IMG/VR virus record: IMGVR_UViG_3300049448_000349
Location: 1 to 33,042 of that record
Source of the DNA: a virus
Length of the DNA stretch: 33,042 bases
Direction: 5' to 3' (one strand)
Shown in pieces: positions 5,934-12,982 of this stretch (position 1 is its first letter; every line of letters starts with the position of its first letter). A program made the translations under genes and the position numbers. The notes below the pieces were generated by a model. It had not been told where the DNA came from, did no database searches, and saw only the letters and a list, made by a program, of their open reading frames with translations.

Positions 5934-6124
5934 GTTATCCTGTTGCTTATGCTTTTATCTTTTACTTTGTAATGGGTGGTTTCTTTGCAAGTGGTGTTTA
6001 CCGGGGAATGCGTAAGAACCCTCGCTATACTAGACGTGTGATTGTGTGGGTCACCGTTGTTATGGTTGTCTTTATTTGGCCTTATGGTATCTACCTTTTG
6101 TTGAAGGAAAGCGGGTATGTCTGA
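5930..6124 (+). CDS. Small membrane protein, two transmembrane segments
   Basis: 64 residues, ATGA overlap with the previous gene and AAGGAAAGGG as ribosome site. Hydrophobic segments at about 3-22 (YPVAYAFIFYFVMGGFFASG) and 37-57 (VIVWVTVVMVVFIWPYGIYL) are separated by a basic loop RGMRKNPRYTRR. The positive-inside rule places that loop in the cytoplasm. The family is unknown. Confidence 0.6.
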   Translation: MSYPVAYAFIFYFVMGGFFASGVYRGMRKNPRYTRRVIVWVTVVMVVFIWPYGIYLLLKESGYV

Positions 6125-6142
6125 AAGTAGGTGGGGCGACCG

Positions 6143-6364
6143 ATGACTGAGCTGATCGGCAGCTCGACATATTCCGGCGACGCTTGCCCGTCCTGCGGCT
6201 ATCGCTACGGCCATGTTGAGCAAGACCACAAACCGGTGATTACGGTCTACTACTCTGATCGTGCCGACCTCGCCATCGTCGGGTTTCGCTGCCCGCAATG
6301 TAACTACGAGTACATGCCCAAGAGATGTTGTCCTGAAACAATTGTAAGGCGGAAGGATAATTAG
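6143..6364 (+). CDS. Zinc-ribbon protein, 73 aa
   Basis: The ATG at 6143 follows AGGTGGGG; a GTG four codons upstream would sit on that ribosome site. Cysteine pairs CPSC (about 15-18) and CPQC (about 51-54) form a two-knuckle zinc ribbon around a beta-rich centre (KPVITVYYSDRADLAIVGF). The stop is directly followed by the helicase ATG. The first two thirds of the gene are much richer in GC than its neighbours, which suggests separate acquisition. Function unknown; small zinc ribbons often mediate nucleic-acid or protein contacts. Confidence 0.6.
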   Translation: MTELIGSSTYSGDACPSCGYRYGHVEQDHKPVITVYYSDRADLAIVGFRCPQCNYEYMPKRCCPETIVRRKDN

Positions 6365-7963
6365 ATGTCTGAATTTATTGAGCGTAGGATAGTAACCGGA
6401 CTGATCGTAAGCAATGAATTTGCTCGAAAGATAGTCGCCTATTGGCGAGATGACTTGCTGGTCGCACCGGAATTACAGAAACTGGCTCGTTGGTGTGTAG
6501 ACTTTTATGAGCAATACCACAAGGTACCCGATCGTGATATTGAAATGATCTTTTTTGATCACCTGCGCTCCAATCGGATATCGAAACCAGAAGGTGAGTT
6601 GATTGAACAGATTCTGACTCGTATCAGCGATGATTACGAGCGTGGTGATCAATACAATGCAGGGTATCTGTTTGACCGAGCAGTCGCCTATTTCCGCTCC
6701 AGGGAACAGGAAAACCTAAAGGAACAACTGGAAGATCTGACAGATAGGGGAGAAGTAGAGAGGGCAGATGATCTGCTTAGGTCCTACACTCCAACCAGTT
6801 ACATTACTTCACTTGGGTTGGAAGTTGGTAGTGAAGAAGGTTACCGAGCAATTGAAGAAGCCTTTTCAATTGTCTCTCAACCTGTAGTAAAGTATCCCGG
6901 TGCCTTTGGTCGGATGGTCAATCCACATATGATTAGGGGTGGATTTGTTGCATTCTTGGCACCAGAAAAGCGTGGTAAGACTTGGTTGATGATGGATATT
7001 GCGTTTAGGGGATTACGACAAAAGGCAAATGTGGCATTCTTTCAAGCGGGTGACTTAACCCAGTCTCAGATGCTGCGCAGAACTTGTATTTATATGTCGC
7101 GGAGATCAGATCAGGAAGAGTATTGTAAATCTTACTATCGTCCGGTGGGGGATTGTGTAAAGAATCAATTCAATACTTGTCATAGATCGGATCGTAATTG
7201 TAACTTTGGTATTCACGATGAAGAGATAGATTCCTTTGATGAAGATCCTCGCGAGTTTGAGAATTATGATAAACTGAGCGACTTGGCAAAACGTAATTCT
7301 AAGTATCAACCTTGTGACAGTGCGACCTGTAATGAAAGGAGGGGAACTGTATGGTTGAAAAAGGAGCCTGCGCGTCAACCTTTAACGGCAAAACTTGCGG
7401 TAGAGTCTGCCCGTGGGTTCTTTGATAGGTATAAACGTCGATTCAAAGTAATGACTGTTCCCTCGGATTCGCTTAGTGCTGATGATCTGCGCGGAGCATT
7501 GGATGAATGGGAGCACAAGGATGATTTTGTCCCTGACATTATTGTGGTGGATTATGCAGACCTGATGACGGCAAGAGTAGCTGAGTTCCGTCACAGGATA
7601 GATGCTGTCTGGAAGGGCTTGCGCGCGATCAGTCAGGAGAGACACTCTCTGGTGGTCACAGCAACTCAAGCGGATGCGAGAAGTTATGCCCAGAACACGT
7701 TAAATCTGTCTAACTTCTCAGAGGACAAGCGTAAGTACGCCCACGTTACGGCAATGTATGGGCTGAATCAAGACCCTAAGGGTCGCGAAAAGATGCTGGG
7801 TATTATGCGCATCAACGAACTAGTCGTTCGGGAGGGCATCTTTAATGCCAATAATGACGTGATTATCTTACAGGATTTGCGGTCAGGGCGACCGTTTCTT
7901 GAGTCCTACGATAAGCTGAGCCATCACATGAGAGGACCCGCCGAAGCGGGTCCTGATTGTTAG
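6365..7963 (+). CDS. DnaB-family replicative helicase with cysteine-rich insertion
   Basis: 532 residues. The N-terminal 130 residues are helical, like the DnaB/gp41 N domain. The RecA-like ATPase starts near 180: the P-loop is APEKRGKT (199-206), a departure from the usual GxxxxGKT, and Walker B is DIIVVDYAD (391-399), followed by an AISQERHSLVVTATQ strand of DnaB type. Between the two lies an insertion (about 245-335) with six cysteines (254, 264, 272, 279, 317, 322) that probably binds zinc; ordinary DnaB proteins lack it. Its expected role is unwinding DNA at the fork together with the polymerase, clamp and loader encoded at 17-22 kb. No primase is visible in the window. The coding end overlaps a terminator hairpin. 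Confidence 0.8.
   Translation: MSEFIERRIVTGLIVSNEFARKIVAYWRDDLLVAPELQKLARWCVDFYEQYHKVPDRDIEMIFFDHLRSNRISKPEGELIEQILTRISDDYERGDQYNAGYLFDRAVAYFRSREQENLKEQLEDLTDRGEVERADDLLRSYTPTSYITSLGLEVGSEEGYRAIEEAFSIVSQPVVKYPGAFGRMVNPHMIRGGFVAFLAPEKRGKTWLMMDIAFRGLRQKANVAFFQAGDLTQSQMLRRTCIYMSRRSDQEEYCKSYYRPVGDCVKNQFNTCHRSDRNCNFGIHDEEIDSFDEDPREFENYDKLSDLAKRNSKYQPCDSATCNERRGTVWLKKEPARQPLTAKLAVESARGFFDRYKRRFKVMTVPSDSLSADDLRGALDEWEHKDDFVPDIIVVDYADLMTARVAEFRHRIDAVWKGLRAISQERHSLVVTATQADARSYAQNTLNLSNFSEDKRKYAHVTAMYGLNQDPKGREKMLGIMRINELVVREGIFNANNDVIILQDLRSGRPFLESYDKLSHHMRGPAEAGPDC
7933..7954. terminator. Hairpin between convergent genes
   Basis: AGGACCCGC (7933-7941), loop CGAA, GCGGGTCCT (7946-7954): a 9-bp perfect stem that encodes the helicase C-terminus (RGPAEAGP). 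It lies between the rightward helicase and the leftward gene ending at 7971. It lacks a good T-run on either side, so termination is probable but not certain. Confidence 0.55.
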
Positions 7964-7970
7964 CGTTTCT

Positions 7971-8285
7971 TTAGTGGATCGTATTGAGATCGACACCCTT
8001 ACGATCAAGCCAACCAACAATATCTTGGCAAGCTCTGAGTGCACGATCAAGTGTCTTGAGGCTGTACACTTCACCGTTGCTCTTCCTGATCTCCTCTTGA
8101 AGATCCCCGAGATTGATGTCGCGATTTAGTAGATAGTGCGGCATAATCTTGGCATAGCGACCATCGGGTTCCTTGGGCAGCTTCGGTTCTGGTTCCTTAA
8201 CCAGTCCGAGACGCTGTTCAAGGATTTTAAGACGTGACTCAATCGATACCATCATGAGGAGGTCTTTTTCGTCTTTTTTGAGCAT
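7971..8285 (-). CDS. Small coiled-coil/HTH-like protein, unknown
   Basis: 104 residues from the ATG at 8285 (GGAAATGCT upstream). The frame stays open to 8408, but that would place the start on the promoter's -35 box. The start is a heptad-like acidic/basic helix (VSIESRLKILEQRLGLV), then a proline-rich linker and a region LGDLQEEIRKSNGEVYSLKTLDRAL that could be a winged or simple HTH. It is the only minus-strand gene between 2.4 kb and the right end and is divergent from 8526, as expected for a regulator acting on the shared control region. Confidence 0.55.
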   Translation of the reverse strand: MLKKDEKDLLMMVSIESRLKILEQRLGLVKEPEPKLPKEPDGRYAKIMPHYLLNRDINLGDLQEEIRKSNGEVYSLKTLDRALRACQDIVGWLDRKGVDLNTIH

Positions 8286-8378
8286 AGCATTTCCATAGGT
8301 TTGGGTGATCCAATGAGCGGAAAATTCCCGCCCGGCTGGGTTAAGTGTCGTATGTGAATTCCCATCCTCATGATAAGG

Positions 8379-8408
8379 TACATATAAGCATTTTGCGGCA
8401 CATTGCAA
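8379..8408 (-). promoter_or_regulatory. Leftward promoter for the 7971-8285 gene
   Basis: Minus-strand TTGCAA (8408-8403), 16-nt spacer, TATATG (8386-8381), or TATGTA (8384-8379) with 18. TTGCAATGTG and the following bases resemble the promoter at 408-378, so the two are probably co-regulated. A leader of about 90 nt follows. It contains a 39-codon ORF (ATG at 8371) whose stop overlaps an internal ATG of the gene. Confidence 0.5.
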
Positions 8409-8424
8409 TAGCTGGTGTGGTAAA

Positions 8425-8448
8425 AAAATTGCTCAAAGTAGCAATTTT
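8425..8448. repeat. Inverted repeat AAAATTGCT / AGCAATTTT, operator candidate
   Basis: 9-bp arms at 8425-8433 and 8440-8448 with a 6-nt spacer, centred between the leftward promoter (8408) and the -35 box of the rightward promoter (8453). It shares the ATTGC half-site with the operators near 2.5 kb. Confidence 0.5.
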
Positions 8449-8452
8449 GTGC

Positions 8453-8481
8453 TTGTCATGCGCGACAGCATCAGCTATTAT
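8453..8481 (+). promoter_or_regulatory. Rightward promoter for 8526
   Basis: TTGTCA (8453-8458), 17-nt spacer, TATTAT (8476-8481), close to the sigma-70 consensus. The leader (about 8488-8525) contains the direct repeat TTCGCAA-A-TTCGCAA and the GAGGAG ribosome site. Confidence 0.6.
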
Positions 8482-8525
8482 CCGCTGTGTTCGCAAATTC
8501 GCAACACAGGATAGAGGAGCAAAAA

Positions 8526-9047
8526 GTGGTAACCAGAGCGCAATTGGTTGACGCGGCCAACGAGCTCAACACGGTTCTTTCGCTCGATCCAAAGATTGAT
8601 CTGAAGATGGCCGTCATTGAGCTTACAGCCAGCGTCCATGAGGCAGGTGAACTGCTGCGACCGGGAGACGATGTCTCTCCGGAAACACAGGCCATCGTTG
8701 ATGCGTTGAAAGCCGGTACCGAACCGGCCGAGGCGGAACAGGAGCCCGAGCCCGAGGTCGAAGAGGAGGGTGAGGTTGTCACCAAGCCTCGTCGTACTCG
8801 TGGTGACACGGCCGCACCCGCAACTACGCCAACTCGGCGTGGTGGTGGGTTCCGCTATGAAGGCAGTGGTGCTCAGAAGATGGACCTGGCGCTGATGCGC
8901 GGTGGGCCCATTAGCGATCTGGCCGAAGAGGCTGGTGTCAAGAAGGGAATGCTGCGCGCCCATGCAAAGTTTCGGGCGAAGAGCGGCAAGTGGTCGATGA
9001 GCGAGGATGGTGAATACATCCAGTTGACCAAGCTCGACGCTGCATAG
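8526..9047 (+). CDS. Phage DNA-associated protein, unknown function
   Basis: 173 residues from GTG at 8526, chosen for GAGGAG six bases upstream; an open extension to 8487 has no ribosome site. The N-terminal domain (VTRAQLVDAANELNTVLSLD...) is a helical unit I associate with phage hypothetical proteins. The middle (70-115) is acidic, then basic and low in complexity (EAEQEPEPEVEEEGEVV, then KPRRTRG). The C-terminal 55 residues (ISDLAEEAGVKKGMLRAHAKFRAKSGKW) look like a HTH. GC content is clearly above its neighbours. It has its own promoter and terminator, so it is expressed independently of the modification operon downstream. Confidence 0.6.
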   Translation: MVTRAQLVDAANELNTVLSLDPKIDLKMAVIELTASVHEAGELLRPGDDVSPETQAIVDALKAGTEPAEAEQEPEPEVEEEGEVVTKPRRTRGDTAAPATTPTRRGGGFRYEGSGAQKMDLALMRGGPISDLAEEAGVKKGMLRAHAKFRAKSGKWSMSEDGEYIQLTKLDAA

Positions 9048-9065
9048 CCCAATGTTGCTGAAATA

Positions 9066-9101
9066 GGGTGGGCGAAAATTTATTTTTCGCCTGCCCTTTT
9101 T
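9066..9101 (+). terminator. Intrinsic terminator after 8526-9047
   Basis: GGGTGGGCGAAAA (9066-9078) pairs with TTTTCGCCTGCCC (9083-9095) apart from one mismatch and one G-U pair, and is followed by TTTTT. It separates this gene from the folE operon. Confidence 0.85.
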
Positions 9102-9117
9102 CATGTGTTCGAATTCG

Positions 9118-9126
9118 CGTATAATA
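9118..9126 (+). promoter_or_regulatory. CGTATAATA element upstream of folE
   Basis: TATAAT at 9120-9125 inside CGTATAATA, with no recognisable -35 box 17 nt upstream. It lies just after the terminator and 22 nt after its expected start point comes the folE ATG. It is the best promoter candidate for the whole 9.1-17 kb operon. Confidence 0.5.
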
Positions 9127-9153
9127 ATTTGATGCCTATTTTTGGGGGAAGCA

Positions 9154-9723
9154 ATGGTTGATTGGTTAAAGGTCAGACAAGGAGTCATTGATATTCTGGA
9201 TGGTTTGGGATTGGATGCTAGAGATCCAAACTTTTTCGATACACCGGATCGGGTTGTGCGGGCTTATCAAGAGATCTTTGCAGGTCTAGATGAACGGAAT
9301 ACCGTTGAAGAGATGCTTAAAAGTGTGTTCCCCTGTGAACACCAACAGATGATTTTAGTTAAACATGTTGAAGTGTTTAGTATGTGTCCTCATCATCTTC
9401 TTCCAGTCCGTTATGATATTACGGCTGGGTACTTACCTGGTCCGGGGATTCGAGCAAAGGTCTTGGGCCTGTCAAAATTGGCTAGGATCACAAAGCTTCT
9501 AGCTGCCCGACCTGTTCTTCAGGAGCAAGTGGTTAACGATATCGCCAATACTCTAATGCGTATACCTGAATGTCGTGGGGCTGGCTGCATTGCTACTGGT
9601 GAACACTATTGTATGCGTATGCGTGGAGTCAATCAGAGTGGCTCAATTGTTGTTACCAGCGCCTTGCGTGGTGAGTTCTTATCTGATTCAATGGTCCGTG
9701 AAGAATTCATGGACTTTAGATAG
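9154..9723 (+). CDS. folE: GTP cyclohydrolase I
   Basis: 189 residues; ATG at 9154 behind GGGGGAAGC. FolE converts GTP to 7,8-dihydroneopterin triphosphate, the first step to folate, biopterin and the 7-deazaguanines. Diagnostic motifs are SMCPHHLLP (76-84, zinc Cys78 and His81), KVLGLSKLARITKLLAARP (102-120) and HYCMRMRGV (151-159, zinc Cys153). The length matches the family. With QueD, QueE and QueC elsewhere in the window, it most likely feeds preQ0 synthesis for DNA modification rather than folate. It opens the modification operon. Confidence 0.93.
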   Translation: MVDWLKVRQGVIDILDGLGLDARDPNFFDTPDRVVRAYQEIFAGLDERNTVEEMLKSVFPCEHQQMILVKHVEVFSMCPHHLLPVRYDITAGYLPGPGIRAKVLGLSKLARITKLLAARPVLQEQVVNDIANTLMRIPECRGAGCIATGEHYCMRMRGVNQSGSIVVTSALRGEFLSDSMVREEFMDFR

Positions 9724-9732
9724 GAGAAGTAG

Positions 9733-10392
9733 ATGGGTATCGCTGTTGTTACTGGAGCATCTTCTGGTATTGGTAAGGCAATCTATGATCACTTTAATAC
9801 AAGCGACCGGTTTGATAGTGTTGTTGGTATAGCTAAGAACGGTCCGGATCTTGAATATGACTTGTCGAGTGAGAAGGATATTCAAGAGATTGTGGATGAC
9901 CTGCGCACCGCAGGTGACATTTCTTGTCTTGTAAATTGTGCGGGAATTTTGAAGCTTGAAGAGGTTGGAAATGAAGGTCAGATATTTGACGTTAACTTTT
10001 GGGCGCCATACTACCTGACTAATGCACTAAAGCATGAGTTGATTGCTGCACGTGGTTGTGTTATCAATATTGCCTCAGTTAGTGGGATGATTGCCGAGCC
10101 TGAGATTCCGATCTATGCCGCATCTAAGGCCGCGCTGATTTCACTGACCAAGAGTCTCGCTATTAGGTTCTCACCCTTTTTTGTTAGGGTGAATTGCATT
10201 AGTCCTGGATTTGTTAAGACGAATCTGATTCCGGGTGATACACCAATTGAACTTCTCAACGCAATCCCCTTAGGGTTTGAAGCAGAACCCGCAATGCTCC
10301 TTCCAGTCGTCGATATGATACTTGATTGTCCTTACGTTACTGGTGCAAACTTTGTAGTTGACGGCGGGGGTTCTTGTAGAGCTGCAATGTAA
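9733..10392 (+). CDS. Short-chain dehydrogenase/reductase
   Basis: 219 residues, classical SDR layout: nucleotide-binding TGASSGIG (7-14), NCAG (68-71), catalytic Asn88 in DVNFW, Ser115, and YAASK (128-132) with Tyr128 and Lys132, then a PGFVKT segment and VDGGGS near the end. NAD(P)-dependent oxidation or reduction of a small molecule is expected. It sits ten bases after folE. It could act on a pterin intermediate, as sepiapterin/dihydromonapterin-type SDRs do, or on a sugar or side chain of the modified base; the sequence does not decide. Confidence 0.88.
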   Translation: MGIAVVTGASSGIGKAIYDHFNTSDRFDSVVGIAKNGPDLEYDLSSEKDIQEIVDDLRTAGDISCLVNCAGILKLEEVGNEGQIFDVNFWAPYYLTNALKHELIAARGCVINIASVSGMIAEPEIPIYAASKAALISLTKSLAIRFSPFFVRVNCISPGFVKTNLIPGDTPIELLNAIPLGFEAEPAMLLPVVDMILDCPYVTGANFVVDGGGSCRAAM

Positions 10393-10425
10393 TGTGAGAC
10401 ACGGTGCCACGTAAGGGAAGGTAAG

Positions 10426-11496
10426 ATGTCTGAATTACACACACCACGGTACTCCTGCATATTCCAGTCGAGAATGTGCCCACGTTCTTGTTCCTATTGT
10501 CTGAGCAAAGACGTTAGAGGAGATGGGACTTTTCTGTCACCGGAGCAATGGGCAGATGCATTACACATTCTGGAGTATCATGGTGTCCAGTTCCACTTGT
10601 TTATCGGTAATGAACTGTTTTCCTATTCCGATCCTGTTGGCTTTGTCAAGGCAATCAAACCCTTCTATGGGAGGTATGGTATCTATTCGACATTCCCACC
10701 AGGATGGACTGAAAAATATTTTGATGACTGTATTAACGCTGGTCTGTATAACATCTCTGGTGGTGTGGACGTCCTTCCCGGGTTACATAAGACAGGTGAC
10801 GTCCACATTGATCGCAAGGCTCAAGCGGTGCTTAGTTGGTTGGAGTATGCGCTGATGCGCGGTGTACCGGACGTGCAAGCGCAAATTACTATTCATCGAC
10901 ACAATTACGATAAGCTCTATCCATTGCTTGACTTGTGTACAGAAAAGGGGATGTGGGTTGGGTGTTCTCTAGTAGAAGCATCTGCGGATGGACTACACGA
11001 TTTTTACGGTACTGCTGATACAATGACTGAATGGTTAATACCAGCAGATGAACGTAACAAGTTTAGCGATGAGATGTACAAGTTAGCGGATGAGGTTGCC
11101 ACCGGCAGGTGGAAGATGCAGTTACCACCAACATACTTTCGTGAACTAGCAGATCGTGAAGTGAGGCGTGATCCTTGGCATTGCAGTTTGCCTATGCTGA
11201 TCTCAATTGAAGAGGATGGTTCTCTGCGCGGGTGCGGGTATAGGGGACCACTATCAGAAAAATATTCGATATTCGACCTTCGTGAGGGCGGAAAGTTGCC
11301 CATGTCTGAGTATATAAGGTTGCAGAGGGAAAAGACCAGTCAGTGCCCTGGTTGTGGAGTTGGTGGCGGGGCTTGGTCGTTCTGGTGGATGGCTGAGTAT
11401 TGGTTAAAGGGTGATGTGGCAATGGGAGACAGAATCTTCCAGACACATGCACCGGGGCATCTCTTTGAAGCGACGGTGAGACAGGATGAGCAATAA
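10426..11496 (+). CDS. Radical SAM protein with SPASM-like C-terminus
   Basis: 356 residues; GGGAAGG before the ATG. The 4Fe-4S motif that binds S-adenosylmethionine is CPRSCSYC (Cys18, 22, 25; CX3CX2C). The central part is barrel-like (ISGGVDVLPG; VPDVQAQITIHRHNYDKL). The C-terminal cysteines (HCSLP, RGCGYRG, QCPGCGVGGG) following an 'I-x-x-DGSLRGC' strand resemble a SPASM/twitch domain with one or two auxiliary clusters. Such enzymes modify peptides, sugars or nucleosides by radical chemistry. It is not QueE, which is encoded separately at 31754. In this operon it is a candidate for tailoring the base or its sugar. Confidence 0.8.
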   Translation: MSELHTPRYSCIFQSRMCPRSCSYCLSKDVRGDGTFLSPEQWADALHILEYHGVQFHLFIGNELFSYSDPVGFVKAIKPFYGRYGIYSTFPPGWTEKYFDDCINAGLYNISGGVDVLPGLHKTGDVHIDRKAQAVLSWLEYALMRGVPDVQAQITIHRHNYDKLYPLLDLCTEKGMWVGCSLVEASADGLHDFYGTADTMTEWLIPADERNKFSDEMYKLADEVATGRWKMQLPPTYFRELADREVRRDPWHCSLPMLISIEEDGSLRGCGYRGPLSEKYSIFDLREGGKLPMSEYIRLQREKTSQCPGCGVGGGAWSFWWMAEYWLKGDVAMGDRIFQTHAPGHLFEATVRQDEQ

Positions 11497-11743
11497 GCCA
11501 ACAGTTGCTGAAGTGATGATAAAATTTCTTGTTGAAGAAAAGATTGCCAATCCTCATTCGACATCTAAGAATGCCTCGGATGAAGAAGCGATAGCAATTT
11601 ACGATAATTGTGTGGCATTTGTTGAGCGTTATTACCCTGATGTTACTACAGAAGAACTCCGCAAGGCTTTTCGTAAAGTACACAAGACTCCAGCGTCGAA
11701 GATGTGGGCTATAGCGAATAAGTACAAGGGTGGTACTGCATGA
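11486..11743 (+). CDS. Small helical protein, 85 aa, unknown
   Basis: It overlaps the radical SAM gene by 11 bases and the methyltransferase gene by four, so it is translationally embedded between two enzymes. The protein is helical (AEVMIKFLVEEKIA; TEELRKAFRKVHKTPASKMWAIANKY) and has no motif I recognise. Tight coupling to a radical SAM gene makes an accessory or substrate-carrier role conceivable, but nothing in the sequence shows it. Confidence 0.55.
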   Translation: MSNKPTVAEVMIKFLVEEKIANPHSTSKNASDEEAIAIYDNCVAFVERYYPDVTTEELRKAFRKVHKTPASKMWAIANKYKGGTA

Positions 11744-12417
11744 AGTCCTATTCAAAGAAGACAATCAAGCGATTTAACCTAACCATTGAAGGTGATGAAT
11801 TTAATGATGCTGAACAGAATAAATCACTCTATGATGATCACGTGAGTGGATATGATGAGTTGACTAAGTTGTTAGACATCAATGATACAACCTATGTCTA
11901 TCGTAAGGTACTCAATGTTGGTGCAGGTTCGGGTTCTCCGTTAAAGTTTCCCCATCCAGTTGATATGTACTATCTTGAGCCCAATCCAGATCGGGTTGAA
12001 GAGATTGATGTCGATCGTGATGATAACATAATCTCTGGTTGGTGTGAGAACATCGAGACTGAACTAAAGTTTGATATGATTATCTGTTGGGGAACATTGT
12101 GCTTTGTACGTTCTATACCAGAAACCCTAATTCAGTTTAATGATCGTTTGTTTAAAGAAGGTATGTTGGTACTAGATGTAGTTAAATCAACATCATTCCC
12201 ACTATGCCAGACTGCTGATCCTGATAGTTTTATTAGAAATGTGAGTTTGTATGGGTTTGAATTACAACATCGTATCCCCTTTGATCATTTGGGACACAAT
12301 CGTGAGGGGATTCGCTTTAAGAAGGTTCGCGACTTTGACCCTAGGTATCTGCGGATGCCTCAGGCTAAGGATGGCTTGAGGAACTTCATCCCTGAGAGAG
12401 ACTGGTTTCTATCTTAG
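11740..12417 (+). CDS. Class I SAM-dependent methyltransferase
   Basis: 225 residues; ATGA overlap. Motif I is VLNVGAGSGSP (57-67), the acidic end of the second strand is MYYLEPNPDRV (76-86), and motif IV is FDMIICWGTLCFV, followed by a helix and a VLDVVKS strand. This is the small-molecule methyltransferase fold rather than a DNA methylase with DPPY or a PC loop. The lack of a target-recognition domain fits methylation of a nucleotide precursor, sugar or modified base side chain within this operon. Confidence 0.75.
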   Translation: MKSYSKKTIKRFNLTIEGDEFNDAEQNKSLYDDHVSGYDELTKLLDINDTTYVYRKVLNVGAGSGSPLKFPHPVDMYYLEPNPDRVEEIDVDRDDNIISGWCENIETELKFDMIICWGTLCFVRSIPETLIQFNDRLFKEGMLVLDVVKSTSFPLCQTADPDSFIRNVSLYGFELQHRIPFDHLGHNREGIRFKKVRDFDPRYLRMPQAKDGLRNFIPERDWFLS

Positions 12418-12427
12418 AGGAGATAAC

Positions 12428-12982
12428 ATGACACCTGGTCTAGTCGTTCTTACCAGCGGTGGTTTTGATAGTGCATTATTGTTACACATGGCAAAGCGGA
12501 TGAACTATAATCCAATCGCCCTATTGATTGATTATGGTCAGAAACACGTTCGGGAATTGGATGCTGCTGTTAAGTTGTGCGATGATCTCCAGGTTTCCTT
12601 TAAGCGGATGAAGGTTGATCTTGCTCAAGCAGTTGACTCTGGGTTGACTGGTACTTTGCAGGGTGGTAAGTATGAGGGACTGCATGAGATGCACGTCCCT
12701 GGACGCAACACTATCTTTGTTGGTCTAGCTCTGTCACTGGCAGAAGCTGTCGGTGCAACAAAGATTTGGTATGGAGCGAATTTTGAGGACCGGATAAATG
12801 AGTTTGCGGACTGCAAACAAGACTGGGTCCTCGAGATGAACAAGTCTCTAAAGATCGCGGGAAGCTACCCAGTGGAGTTGGAAGCCCCTTTGCTTGGGAT
12901 GCGCAAGGACACTATTGTGCGCATGGGTAAGCTGTACCACGATATTAAGGAAGAGGAGGTTCACAGTGGGTATGCCGTCTAA
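12428..12982 (+). CDS. queC: QueC-like 7-cyano-7-deazaguanine synthase, C-terminally short
   Basis: 184 residues. QueC converts 7-carboxy-7-deazaguanine and ammonia to preQ0 using ATP. The PP-loop is LTSGGFDSALLL (8-19), then IDYGQKHVREL and VPGRNTIFVGLALSLAEAVGA plus the conserved FADCK. Bacterial QueC is about 220-230 residues and ends with a zinc site (Cys, then CGxCxxC). This protein stops at EEEVHSGYAV, exactly where that motif should begin; no cysteine motif is found in the other frames downstream. It is either a compact phage form or impaired. The ribosome site of the next gene lies inside its end. Confidence 0.87.
   Translation: MTPGLVVLTSGGFDSALLLHMAKRMNYNPIALLIDYGQKHVRELDAAVKLCDDLQVSFKRMKVDLAQAVDSGLTGTLQGGKYEGLHEMHVPGRNTIFVGLALSLAEAVGATKIWYGANFEDRINEFADCKQDWVLEMNKSLKIAGSYPVELEAPLLGMRKDTIVRMGKLYHDIKEEEVHSGYAV

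Noticed and set aside
5725-6015. Alternative 96-aa frame overlapping two small genes
   Set aside because: It has no ribosome site, is Trp/Cys-rich in a shadow-like way, and the flanking frames have well-formed starts.
11486-11743. Radical SAM precursor peptide (RiPP) reading of the 85-aa protein
   Set aside because: It lacks a leader-like region with a Cys/Gly-rich core and looks like an ordinary helical protein; the operon context favours nucleotide chemistry.
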